Below, piece after piece: positions 36,691 through 46,400 of a DNA stretch of 64,000 nt. How positions within the stretch are numbered: position 1 is the first letter of the stretch; the number at the start of each line of letters is the position of its first letter. The position numbers were made by a program, and so were the translations under genes. The DNA is from Anaerolineae bacterium (GTDB lineage: Bacteria > Chloroflexota > Anaerolineae > Aggregatilineales > Phototrophicaceae), in NCBI GenBank assembly GCA_022823165.1, contig JAJDXR010000019.1:32936-96935 (forward strand), written 5' to 3'. The notes beneath the pieces are model-generated. The model was not told where the DNA came from. It did no database searches and was given only the letters and a program-made list of their open reading frames with translations.

Positions 36691-37764
36691 GTGCAGCCTA
36701 TGTTCAAATGGAGAACTGACGACTTTTCCTGGGTCGATTTCACGATTGACGTCCTTCGGGTCATCATCGTTTTGGGGGTCGTCATCGGCGCCTGGAACAC
36801 GCTGTCTTCGGGGCGAATCAGCCTTGCCCAGTGGGTGAATCTGTTTGCGGCCGGTCTCTCGCAAGGCAGCATCTACGCCTTGATAGCGCTCGGCTACACA
36901 CTGGTCTACGGCATTTTGCTCATGATCAATTTCGCGCATGGCGAAGTCTTTATGGCCGGGGCCTTTTCCACCGTCTTTCTCGCCGAAGCCCTGAACCGCA
37001 CCGGCTTCCTCAATGCGCAGCCTTTGCTGGCGATTCTGCTGATGATCGCATTTGCCGGCCTCGTTTCGATGAGCGTCGCCATCCTGCTGGAGCGCATCGC
37101 GTATCGCCCGCTGCGAGGCAGCCCGCGCCTGGTGCCGCTTATTACCGCCATCGGCGCGTCTTTCTTTCTGCAATACACCTTCCGCGGCTTGTACGGTTCC
37201 GGCTTCAAAGCCTATCCGGGCGTAAACGCGCTGCAAGGCGCCATCGAAATTGGCGGCATCAGCATTCCGGTAGTGCAGGTCTTTGTATTCTGCGCCGCGA
37301 TATTCCTGATGTTATGTCTCTATTGGCTGGTTGAGCGGACGCGCGTCGGCAAAGCTATGCGAGCGGTGTCAGAGAATAAAGAGGTCGCCCGTTTGATGGG
37401 CATCGATATTGACTGGGTGATCATGTTTACCTTTGGCGTTGGCGGCTTCCTCGCGGGTTCAGCCGGTGTTATTAACGGCTTGTTTCGTCCGCAAGGCGTG
37501 AATTTCTATATGGGCTTCATCCCCGGCATTAAAGCATTCACGGCCGCGGTTTTGGGTGGCATCGGCAATATACCCGGCGCCATGCTCGGCGGCCTGTTTC
37601 TGGGTGTGATTGAAGCGATTGGTCCCAACCTGGTGCTGGCCGGTTTGGGCATTCCCGGCGCGAATCAACTGAAAGATGTTATCGCCTTCACTATGTTGGT
37701 GCTGGTGCTGATTTTCCGCCCGCAAGGCATCCTCGGCGAACGCCTGTCTGAGACCAAGGCCTAG
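36691..37764 (+). CDS. livH: Branched-chain amino-acid ABC permease LivH
   Basis: 357 aa (GTG start; the ATG at 36700 is equally possible). About eight membrane segments, with LivH hallmarks GSIYALIALGYTLVYGILLMIN, the AFRGSPRLVPLITAIG-like LRGSPRLVPLITAIGAS loop and the ATPase-contact loop AMRAVSENKEVARLMGIDID. A longer than usual N-terminal segment (about 1-45) with one extra hydrophobic stretch precedes the core. It pairs with LivM to form the channel. Confidence 0.9.
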   Translation: MQPMFKWRTDDFSWVDFTIDVLRVIIVLGVVIGAWNTLSSGRISLAQWVNLFAAGLSQGSIYALIALGYTLVYGILLMINFAHGEVFMAGAFSTVFLAEALNRTGFLNAQPLLAILLMIAFAGLVSMSVAILLERIAYRPLRGSPRLVPLITAIGASFFLQYTFRGLYGSGFKAYPGVNALQGAIEIGGISIPVVQVFVFCAAIFLMLCLYWLVERTRVGKAMRAVSENKEVARLMGIDIDWVIMFTFGVGGFLAGSAGVINGLFRPQGVNFYMGFIPGIKAFTAAVLGGIGNIPGAMLGGLFLGVIEAIGPNLVLAGLGIPGANQLKDVIAFTMLVLVLIFRPQGILGERLSETKA

Positions 37765-37773
37765 GAGGAAGTC

Positions 37774-39654
37774 ATGAACATGCTGAGGGCTGAAAATTCG
37801 CGAAGCATCCTGACTTTGGGCTTGCTGTCGGGCGCCTTCATCTTGTTTACCGGCGCCGTTGGCATGATCGCCGCTTTCCATGAACGGGAAGTCGTGGACG
37901 ATGTCATCAGCCTGGGCCAGCTCTTGCTTTTGCTGGCGCCTTTTGCGACTGGATTCGTCGTGTCTGATCGCTTGCGCGCGAGTGGGACCGGGTCCTTGCT
38001 GATTATCAGCAGCGGTGTAGCCGTCGGGCTGCTCACTGCATTGCCTACTGTAATTATGCTGCTCTTCAACTCTGACGAGTATCGCTTCCTGCTGGACCTG
38101 ACGCTCAAGCTGATCCCCTTTGTCGCGGCGACCTACTACGCCTGGCAGCAGTACCGAATCGGCAGCGACCAGCGGCTGATCATCGGCAGCTGGCTGGCGA
38201 TCGTCGTCTTGATCGGCATCGTAAGTTTTTCTTTCGCGCTGATATTTGAGATAAAGGGCGATCTGCGTTCCGTGCTGCCTAATATCAGTCGCGATTGGGT
38301 AGAAGTGGTCACCTTTGACCATCCCAAAGAACTGATGACGGGCATCGCCACCTTGCTGCTGGTCTCGGCCGGCGCCGGCGCGGCTGGCTCGTTCATGGTG
38401 CTGGTCCCGCCGATCCCGCGGCAAGCGCTGCTATACGGCCTGGGCGTGACGCTGCTGGTCGGCGCTTTTGGCGAAACCGTCCGTCTCATACTTCAAGAGA
38501 ATGTCGATCGCGATACGCTGAAGCAGATATTCAGGCGCGATACCTTGCGCCAGGATCCCGCGCTTATGCTCTTCATCGTCAGCACGGTGGCCGGCTTTCT
38601 CTGGGCGATGTTCGGGCAGCAAGCCCGACAAGGCTTCGCAAATCTGGAGCCATCGCGGCGGCGCATGGTGAATGGCGTCGGCCTTTTGATATTCGCCGGC
38701 ATTCTGCTGATGCTGCCCTGGTTGATCGGGCGTACGCTCAGCGATGTGGCTGTCACGATAGGCATCTTCGTGCTGATGGGCCTGGGCTTGAATATCGCCA
38801 TTGGTCTGGCGGGCTTGCTCGATTTGGGCTATGTAACCAATTACGCCGTCGGCGCTTATATTCTGGCGGTCTTGACATCCATTGGTCCGCTAGGCAGGCT
38901 GGACGGCGTATTCACTTTCTGGATGGTGATTCCGGTCGCCCTGCTGGCGGCCATGTGCGCAGGCTTTGTCTTTGCTGTGCCGGTGCTGCGCATGCGCGGC
39001 GATTACCTGGCGATCGCTACACTGGGTTTTGGGGAGATTATCGGCAAACTGGCCATTTCGGATTGGCTCAAGCCGCTGATTGGCGGCGCGCAGGGCGTAC
39101 AGGCTATTCCCAAACCAGTCTTTTTCGGAACCGAACTCAGGAACCCGGAACAACTTTATTATATTGTGCTGGTCGCCAGTCTGGTGACGCTATTTGTTTC
39201 GATACGACTGAACAACTCGCGGACCGGGCGGCAATGGATGGCGATTCGCGAGGATGAAGACGTAGCCACGGCTATGGGCATCGACACGGCGCGCGCCAAA
39301 CTCCTGGCTTTTACGCTGAGCGCGGCTACGGGCGGCGTTGCCGGCGCGATCTTCGCCGCCAAAGTGGGCACGGTCTTCCCCAACAGTTTCACCGTCTTTA
39401 TCTCGATCAACGTCTTGAGTTTGATCATCGTGGGCGGTATCGCCAGTAATCCCGGCATCGTAGTCGGCGCGGTGGTGCTTATCGGCTTGCCGGAGCTGCT
39501 GCGCGAGTTTTCCGATTTCCGCTTCCTGATGTATGGCGCGCTGCTGGTCATCATGATGATCAAGCGACCGCAGGGGTTTATCCCGTCCAAGCTCGTCTCG
39601 CATGAGATCAGAGCCGGCGTCAATGCTAAAGCAGCAGCAGCGGCCGCCAATTAA
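37774..39654 (+). CDS. livM: Branched-chain amino-acid ABC permease LivM with large N-terminal extension
   Basis: 626 aa, strong AGGAGGAAG site. The C-terminal ~310 residues are LivM: VTIGIFVLMGLGLNIAIGLA, RMRGDYLAIATLGFGEI, GIDTARAKLLAFTLSAATGG and the terminal FRFLMYGALLVIMMIKRPQG. The first ~310 residues are additional: about eight hydrophobic helices and a soluble loop near 150-200 that typical LivM (about 300-430 aa) lacks. The extra part could be a regulatory or assembly domain. Confidence 0.88.
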   Translation: MNMLRAENSRSILTLGLLSGAFILFTGAVGMIAAFHEREVVDDVISLGQLLLLLAPFATGFVVSDRLRASGTGSLLIISSGVAVGLLTALPTVIMLLFNSDEYRFLLDLTLKLIPFVAATYYAWQQYRIGSDQRLIIGSWLAIVVLIGIVSFSFALIFEIKGDLRSVLPNISRDWVEVVTFDHPKELMTGIATLLLVSAGAGAAGSFMVLVPPIPRQALLYGLGVTLLVGAFGETVRLILQENVDRDTLKQIFRRDTLRQDPALMLFIVSTVAGFLWAMFGQQARQGFANLEPSRRRMVNGVGLLIFAGILLMLPWLIGRTLSDVAVTIGIFVLMGLGLNIAIGLAGLLDLGYVTNYAVGAYILAVLTSIGPLGRLDGVFTFWMVIPVALLAAMCAGFVFAVPVLRMRGDYLAIATLGFGEIIGKLAISDWLKPLIGGAQGVQAIPKPVFFGTELRNPEQLYYIVLVASLVTLFVSIRLNNSRTGRQWMAIREDEDVATAMGIDTARAKLLAFTLSAATGGVAGAIFAAKVGTVFPNSFTVFISINVLSLIIVGGIASNPGIVVGAVVLIGLPELLREFSDFRFLMYGALLVIMMIKRPQGFIPSKLVSHEIRAGVNAKAAAAAAN

Positions 39655-39674
39655 AGCGGAGGGACGACTGCCCT

Positions 39675-40499
39675 ATGGCGAATGAGAAGCAAGCGAATGG
39701 CAGGCCTAAGGATCAGGGCCGAATCCTTGAAGCCAAGGGGATGACCAAACGCTTCAGCGGCTTGGTCGCCGTCGACAACCTCGACTTCTACATACCGGCC
39801 GGGGCAATCGCCAGCATCATCGGTCCCAACGGCGCTGGCAAAACCACCTTCTTCAATTGCATCACCGGCTTCTACCAGATTGACGAGGGCGAGATTCTCT
39901 TTGATGGCGCGCGCATCAACGGCAAGACCCCGGATCAAATCACCCGCTCGGGCATCTCCCGCACCTTTCAGAATATCCGACTCTTCAACAATATGTCGGC
40001 GATTGAAAATATCATGGTCGGGCAGGAGCCGCATCTGCGCTCAACCTGGATCGGCGCGATTTTGGGCTTGCCGTCCACGCGGGGGGAAGACGCCCGGACG
40101 GAAGAGCGGGCGCGGGAATTGCTGCGCTTCGTCGGTTTGGAAGGCAAAGGCGATATGCTTTCCAAGAACTTGTCTTATGGCGATCAGCGGCGCCTGGAGA
40201 TCGGGCGCGCCTTGGCCAGCAAACCCAAGCTCATATTGCTGGATGAGCCGACAGCGGGCATGAATCCGCGCGAGACCATAGAAACCACCGATTTCATCCG
40301 CCGTTTGCGCGACGAGGTCGGCATCACGGTGGTGTTGATAGAGCATGACATGCGCGTAGTAATGGACATTTCCGAGCACATTACCGTGCTTGATTACGGG
40401 CGCAAGATCGCCGAGGGACTGCCGGCCGCTATTCAGACCAATCCCGATGTTATCGAGGCCTATCTGGGTCGGGGCGCGGCGCAGGCAAGCGGCGCCTGA
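39675..40499 (+). CDS. livG: Branched-chain amino-acid ABC ATPase LivG
   Basis: 274 aa. Walker A GPNGAGKTT (about 53-61), the LivG-specific RTFQNIRLFNNMSAIENIMVG stretch after the Q-loop, signature LSYGDQRRLEIGRAL, Walker B LILLDEPTAGMNP and the H-loop in VLIEHDM. The LSYGDQRR variant of the signature and the GMNPRET D-loop are typical of LivG. It powers the LivHM channel with LivF. Operon position 21 nt after livM. Confidence 0.93.
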   Translation: MANEKQANGRPKDQGRILEAKGMTKRFSGLVAVDNLDFYIPAGAIASIIGPNGAGKTTFFNCITGFYQIDEGEILFDGARINGKTPDQITRSGISRTFQNIRLFNNMSAIENIMVGQEPHLRSTWIGAILGLPSTRGEDARTEERARELLRFVGLEGKGDMLSKNLSYGDQRRLEIGRALASKPKLILLDEPTAGMNPRETIETTDFIRRLRDEVGITVVLIEHDMRVVMDISEHITVLDYGRKIAEGLPAAIQTNPDVIEAYLGRGAAQASGA

Positions 40500-40530
40500 T
40501 TTAACGATTAGCTAAACACGGACAGCTGCG

Positions 40531-41241
40531 ATGGCGCTTCTGGAAGTCAACGATATCCACACCTATTACGGCAATATCCACGCCTTGAAGGGTGTGTCCT
40601 TCGAGGTTGATTCCGGCGAAATCATCGCCTTGATCGGCTCCAACGGCGCTGGCAAAACCACCACCTTGCGCACCATCTCCGGCTTGATGGCTCCGCGCGA
40701 CGGCAGGGTCCTCTACGATGGCGAAGACATTTCGACCGCCCGCGCGGACACGCTGGTGGCAAAAGGCATATCCATGGTGCCGGAGGGGCGCGGCGTATTC
40801 GCCAAGCTGACCGTCGAAGAGAACCTCGATATGGGCGCTTATACGCGGCGGGACAGCGGGATTAAGGAAGACCTCAAAGGCGCCTACGAGCTATTCCCGC
40901 GCCTGGGCGAGCGCAAGAAGCAAGTGGCCGGCACCTTGAGCGGCGGCGAGCAGCAAATGCTGGCGATCGCGCGCGCCTTGATGGCCAAACCGCGCTTGCT
41001 GCTGCTGGACGAGCCGTCGATGGGCTTGGCGCCGGTGCTGGTTGACGGCGTATTTGATACTGTACAGCGTATTGCTAATGAGGGCGTCACCATCTTGCTG
41101 GTGGAGCAGAACGCGCACATGGCGCTGCAGATCGCTGACCGCGGCTATGTACTGCAAAGCGGGGAAGTCGCCATCAGCGACACCGCCGCCAATCTGCAGC
41201 AGAACGAGACGGTGCAGCGCACTTATCTCGGTATTGACTGA
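40531..41241 (+). CDS. livF: Branched-chain amino-acid ABC ATPase LivF
   Basis: 236 aa, the usual LivF length. Walker A GSNGAGKTTTL (about 37-47), VPEGRGVFAKLTVEENL, signature LSGGEQQMLAIARALM, Walker B LLLLDEPSMGLAP and H-loop LLVEQNA. All are standard LivF. It completes the importer; LivG and LivF form the ATPase heterodimer. Confidence 0.94.
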   Translation: MALLEVNDIHTYYGNIHALKGVSFEVDSGEIIALIGSNGAGKTTTLRTISGLMAPRDGRVLYDGEDISTARADTLVAKGISMVPEGRGVFAKLTVEENLDMGAYTRRDSGIKEDLKGAYELFPRLGERKKQVAGTLSGGEQQMLAIARALMAKPRLLLLDEPSMGLAPVLVDGVFDTVQRIANEGVTILLVEQNAHMALQIADRGYVLQSGEVAISDTAANLQQNETVQRTYLGID

Positions 41242-41254
41242 ACCCAGGCCCGCC

Positions 41255-42385
41255 ATGCCCAGCAGCAGCTCAATCAATCGCCTGGATTTGCGCCAATCAT
41301 TCATCTCCAGACTCGCGCGCGAAGCGAGCGGCGATCAGACCTTTGAGGCTTTGAACTGGCGCAGCGAGCCGGTTCAAGGCGGCTTCGGCAGCGCCATCGG
41401 CGGGACTGCGCTTCATCGCTATTACGTAGAGGCAAGCGCTGGCCGCCGCTGCTCCTTGATATTAAAAGTCCTGTATCCGCGGCCTGGTGAGACTGAAGAC
41501 TCGCCCTATTATTGGAAGCGCGAATTTGAGATCTACCGCTCGGGCATACTGGCCGATATGCCGGCAGAGTCATTCGAGGCGCCGCGGATATTGGCTCTGG
41601 AAGAGCGCGAAGACTCTTGCTGGATCTGGATGGAAGACATTAAGGATGACAAACAAGACTGGACGCTGGCTGATTTCGCGGATGTCGCTGAGCGCCTGGG
41701 ACGCTTGAACGGCGCCTGGTTGCTGCAGGCGCAGCTGCCGGCTGCGCCCTGGCTCGCGAGCAACTGGCATGCCTCCATCGCGCCGGCGCTCTCCGATACC
41801 TTCAGCCGGCTTGACGAGCTATTGAAGCATCCGCTAGCGAGCGCTACGCTGCCCCGCCCGGCCAAAGCCGAAATTGACGGAATCTGGCGCGACCGCGCGA
41901 TCTTCAGCAAGGCCTTGCGCCAACTGCCCCAGACCTTTTGCCACTACGACGCCTTCCGCCGCAATGTATTGTTCCGCGAAGCCGACGCCGTTCTGCTTGA
42001 CTGGGCGCTGGCCGGCGTCGGCGCCATCGGCGAGGACCTGGTGTCGCTGGTGGCTGTCAGCTTGTATTACGAAGGTTATACGGCGGCTTATGCCGCAGAA
42101 CTCGATGCCCTGGTATTCGCGAGCTACATCGCGGGGCTGCGGCAGGCGGCTTGGCGCGGCGACGAAAAGCTGGCGCGGATCGGCTATACCTGTGGCATGA
42201 CCTTGCGCGGCCTCGCCGGCGTCAAGCAAGACATAAACGCGCTTACGGAGGACAAGGCTGAGACCAAGCTGCGACAGCTGCATCAGCAGCCCGATTTGGA
42301 GCGGATCGCTGAGTTCTTCGCCGAGGTGCGCCGTTTTCGACTGCTGAAGATGGCGCGTGAAGCTAGGGCGCTGCTTGCGAACTAG
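41255..42385 (+). CDS. Kinase-like phosphotransferase (APH/choline kinase fold)
   Basis: 376 aa from the ATG at 41255, 13 nt after livF, so cotranscribed with the importer. Catalytic motif H230-Y-D232-A-F-R-R-N237 (the H-x-D-x4-N loop of aminoglycoside/choline/homoserine kinases) and D249 in LLDWALAG, which corresponds to the DFG aspartate. The N-terminal lobe has SLILKVLYPRP with the ATP-contact lysine. It would phosphorylate a small hydroxylated compound, possibly the imported one; that link rests on position only. The 3' end overlaps the convergent transporter gene by 23 nt. Confidence 0.8.
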   Translation: MPSSSSINRLDLRQSFISRLAREASGDQTFEALNWRSEPVQGGFGSAIGGTALHRYYVEASAGRRCSLILKVLYPRPGETEDSPYYWKREFEIYRSGILADMPAESFEAPRILALEEREDSCWIWMEDIKDDKQDWTLADFADVAERLGRLNGAWLLQAQLPAAPWLASNWHASIAPALSDTFSRLDELLKHPLASATLPRPAKAEIDGIWRDRAIFSKALRQLPQTFCHYDAFRRNVLFREADAVLLDWALAGVGAIGEDLVSLVAVSLYYEGYTAAYAAELDALVFASYIAGLRQAAWRGDEKLARIGYTCGMTLRGLAGVKQDINALTEDKAETKLRQLHQQPDLERIAEFFAEVRRFRLLKMAREARALLAN

Positions 42386-43280
42386 GCGCTCCAGCTTGCC
42401 CGCGATAGAGCGACAACAGCACACCGAGCGCTATCATGATGCCGCCGAGCCAGAGCGTATCGGTCATGCGCTGGCCCAGGAATAGCGCCGCGAGTGTCGC
42501 GCCGGCCAGCGGCTGCGCGAAGAAGAAAAGCGACGCTATCGTGGCCGGCGCCAGCCTGAAGGCGCGATTCCAAAGCAGCAGCGCGAAGGCGGTCGAGACG
42601 ATGCCCAGGTAAAGAATGCCCAACACGATTTCGAGGCTCATTTCGCCAACCGGCCGCTGAGCGAGCTCCAGCAGGCTGGCGGGAATCGACACGATCAAGC
42701 CGCCGAGCAAAGCCACAATCGTAACCATCAGCGTAGGCGCTGAATATCGCAGCGACACCCGACGCACCAGCACTGAGTAGAGCCCCCAGGTAACAGCCGC
42801 CAGCGCCAGGAATACATCGCCGGCGAAGGTGTCAGAGCCAAAATCAGCCGACGCCGGGTCCAAAATTATGATGACACCGCCCGAAGCAAGCCCAATGGCT
42901 GCAAGCCCCCGCTTTGTCAGGCGCTCGCGCAGCAGCAAGACCGCGAATAGCACAACAAAAGCCGGCGACGCGCTAGTGACCAGCGCTCCGTTTACAGCAG
43001 TGGACAGGTCCGTGCCCAGGAATTGCGCGCCCAGGCTGAAGCCCAGCCCAAGGACGCCGACCCCCAACAGGTTCCGCAGCATTGGACCCGCCGGAAACGC
43101 GTCTCCCCGCCGTCGGCTGATCGGCAGCAGAACCGCCAGCCCGAGAGCGATACGCAGGGTTAAGAGTGTGAAGGGCGGCACAACGAGCAGAACCAGGTCG
43201 GAAACCACGTACATGCTGCCCCAGATGCTGGCGGCGGTGATGCCATAAAGCGCGCCGCGCCATAAGCCTGAATCGCGCAT
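42363..43280 (-). CDS. EamA/DMT-family transporter
   Basis: 305 aa with about ten membrane helices in two EamA repeats. The first begins LYGITAASIWGSMYVVSDLV and the second LALAAVTWGLYSVLVRRVSL; the C-terminal repeat contains FFFAQPLAGATLAALFLGQ. These are typical of RhaT/YdcZ-like drug/metabolite exporters; many export amino acids or other metabolites. No substrate evidence is seen. Confidence 0.88.
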   Translation of the reverse strand: MRDSGLWRGALYGITAASIWGSMYVVSDLVLLVVPPFTLLTLRIALGLAVLLPISRRRGDAFPAGPMLRNLLGVGVLGLGFSLGAQFLGTDLSTAVNGALVTSASPAFVVLFAVLLLRERLTKRGLAAIGLASGGVIIILDPASADFGSDTFAGDVFLALAAVTWGLYSVLVRRVSLRYSAPTLMVTIVALLGGLIVSIPASLLELAQRPVGEMSLEIVLGILYLGIVSTAFALLLWNRAFRLAPATIASLFFFAQPLAGATLAALFLGQRMTDTLWLGGIMIALGVLLSLYRGQAGAPSSQAAP

Positions 43281-43386
43281 TAATCAGCGTCTCAATCGCT
43301 AGGCCGCCAATCGCCGAACCCGCGCGATGCCGCGGGTTGAAAAGCCTGTGGCGCAAGATGCAGCGGCAGATTTGCGCCCGTATCTC

Positions 43387-43415
43387 ATCACACTTATGCC
43401 GCCCCAGAGTATAAT
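43387..43415 (+). promoter_or_regulatory. Probable promoter of the TIR/NACHT cluster
   Basis: ATCACA (43387-43392), 17-nt spacer, perfect TATAAT (43410-43415). Transcription would begin near 43422, after the TTG at 43415, so that TTG cannot be the start codon of the first gene. Confidence 0.5.
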
Positions 43416-43459
43416 TGATAGGCAAGCAGTGGAGAATACGCGCGGCAAGGGGTTCCGTC

Positions 43460-46400
43460 ATTAACGAGAGCTTGATTTATCTTTCGTATCACAACCTTGA
43501 CGCCGCTTACGCTTTTCGGCTGGCGGCCTTGTTGATTCGCTGTTACCGCAGCACCTGGCTGGACCGCTTCGAAATTGCGCTCACGGCGGACTGGGAAGCT
43601 GAGACGCGGGTGGCGCGCGATCGGGCGACTAGCGTGATCGCCGTGGTATCCGACGACTATCTGCAGTCGGCAGTATGTCGCGCGGAATTCGAGCAGTTTC
43701 ATAGTCGCGGCATCGCGGTAACTGCTGTCATCGCGCGCGACTTCTCCACCGATGGCATCAGTGGCTTCACCTTCAGTGACTGGGTCGACTTCCGGCGCTG
43801 GTTCGACGAACCTGACGAGCGCAGCGTGGAGAACTTGCTCAGCCAGTTTCCGCAATCGGAATCGGCGCCCCAAACGGGTGAACGCCTCAATTACCTGCGC
43901 CAGTTCATTCAGCAGACGGAATTGAATCTTGCCCGCATGCCGACATCATGGGCGGCGCTGCGCAATGGAGAGGCCGCCAATTCGAGCGATATTCGACCGC
44001 GGATGATCCATACGGACATGCTGCGGAGCTGGGAGTTTGTCAGCGCGAAATCGGGCAATGAGTTGCCGCTGGACGATCTGCTGGCTTGGTCGCTGGCTGA
44101 AGCGCAATTCATGCTGCTGGGCGAGCCCGGCAGCGGCAAGAGCAGCCTTGCCCGACTCCTGGCTCTGGAACAGGCGCATACGGCGCTGCGCGACGAGGCG
44201 GCGGCGCTGCCCATCTGGCTGGATCTTTCGCTTGGCGACGACAGCCAGCGCTCCGTAGACGCTTTAATTGAATCGCAATGGCCGCTGCTGTCGTATTGGC
44301 GGCATTGGCTCGAGGGGCAGCAAGCCTTGTTCATCCTGGATAACTGGGATGCCCTGCGCAAGTCCCATCCCGGCCTGGCTGCCGGCTTTTCAGACTGGCT
44401 TGACGCCAGCCCAAATCAGCGCTTCGTCCTGCTCGCCGATAGAGCGAGCGACAGCGATCCTGCCTTGCCCTCGATCCGCCTTCCGTCATTGAATGCGCCG
44501 CTGGCGCAGAAGTTCGCCGCCGGCTATCTGACGCTCGAGCAGCAGAGCGGATTCCGGCAGATTCTGCGGCAGAAAGAGGCGCTGATCCAAGACAGCCAAC
44601 TGGCTCATCTGGCGCTGGGCGTGGAATTGGCGTCAGCCGATCGGGCCCTGGCTTTCAACGCCTGGCATAGCAATCCAGTCGCGCCGGCGCTGCGCTTGCG
44701 CAGCCAGCTCATCCCGCCGCGAGCCATCGCGCTGACCGTCGAGACGACCCTGTCCGCGCTGCGAGCGCTGGCTTGGTCGATGATGCTGAAGGGCGAGCAT
44801 CGCGGCATCGCGCGCGCGGATGCGGAACGGCAGGCTTATGACAGCCAGGTGATCGCCTACGCGCTTGAGATCGGCTTGCTGGTTGAGTCGGGCAGTGAGA
44901 TTCGTTTCGAATCAGAAGTGATCCAGTTTTACCTGGCCGCGGACAACCTTAAGAAAGACGGGCTGATCAAATACCTGACTCGGCCGGAATTCGATGCTGA
45001 ACAGAGCCGAACCCAGCGTAAATGGGATCAATTGGCGCTGCTGGTGGTGGACTCGCTGGCGCAGGAACAGCGGATACGCGTGGTCCACCAGATTGCCGAC
45101 ATCGATCCTTTCCTGGCGGCGATGTGCCTTCGGCGTCACCCGCAAGACTTCAGCAGCAGCCAAGCGATGCTGGTCGAGAAGCTCTGTCGCTTGTGCGCGC
45201 AGAATCCCAGCGCGCAGGGCGCATTTCGCCAGGCCGTGGCGGGCCTGCCCGATCCGCTCTTGACTGCCGAGCTCTTAATCGCCCAATTGAGCCAGCAGAG
45301 CAATCCGGTTCAGCTGTGGCTCTGGCATGAAATCTGCGCGCTGCCGCTGGACTTGCCGGTCTCATTCATTGAGCGGCTGACTGATGTCGAGCGCGGCGAT
45401 TCGACCCCTGTGGCGGCAAAGCTGTCGCAGTACAGCCTGGCGCATACACTGGCTTACCTGGCGCGGCTGACGCAGTCTGACGACAAATCGCTGCGCTGCA
45501 GGGCGCTCTGGGCTCTGGGCGAGCTTATGTATTTGCCCGCGGCCATACTGCTGCTCGATTATCTGGAAGCCGCGGAACGCGATGACCTGGGCGATGTCCT
45601 GGCGGCCTTGATGAACTTTGCCTACTCCGAAATCCTGGCGCGGGTGCTGCGCTGGTCGCAAGGCAATCCCTGGCATCGAGACACCGTCATCGCGGCTCTT
45701 GCCCGGCGCAAGCGGCAGGTATCCAGCCGGCTGCTGGCTTTTGCCGATTCGCGCCGCCTAAGCCTAAGCGCTGACTTTTACGAATTGGTCGCCAATACCG
45801 ACGAGCGGGATATCGCCATAGGCTTGGCGCAAATCGTCGGCGAGCAAGTCGATTTGCCGGAGTCGGTTGAGACCGCAGTCTTATCGACCCAGGACGCCGA
45901 AGCGCTGCGCCGGCGCATCCACGGCGCCATCACCCACCTGCCCAATCGCGAAGGTTTCCAGCAATTGACGCGGGACATTGAGCAGGTGCTGCTTGATCCG
46001 CCGGAAGCGACTGTAATCGCCGGCAGCAGCCTTGACGCGCTGCTCTATGGATCCAATGTCTTCGACGCGGTCTCGACGCAGACAGCCAGAAGCGCCATCG
46101 AACCTGACCTGCTCCAGCAATTGAGACACAGCGATTGGCGGCAGAGGCATCGCGGCGTCAGCAGGCTGTCCAGCCTTGCGGCGGCTGAGGCGCTGCCGCA
46201 TCTGCTGGATGCCGCGGCGGACGACGACAAGCGCGTACAAATGGCAGCCTACGACGCGCTGGCGAGAACCGATGAGGTCAGCGCCCGGAAAGCCCTGGTC
46301 GCGGCGCTTTCACACCAAGACCTTGAAGTCGTTGAGGCGGTAACCGGCTTGCTGCAGCAGGCGCCTGCGGTGGATTACGCTGCCGTAATCGAGCTGCTCG

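Noticed and set aside
41042..41254. 5' extension of the kinase-like gene into livF
   Set aside because: This part is Arg/Ser/Trp-rich read-through of livF codons; ATG 41255 is the likely start.
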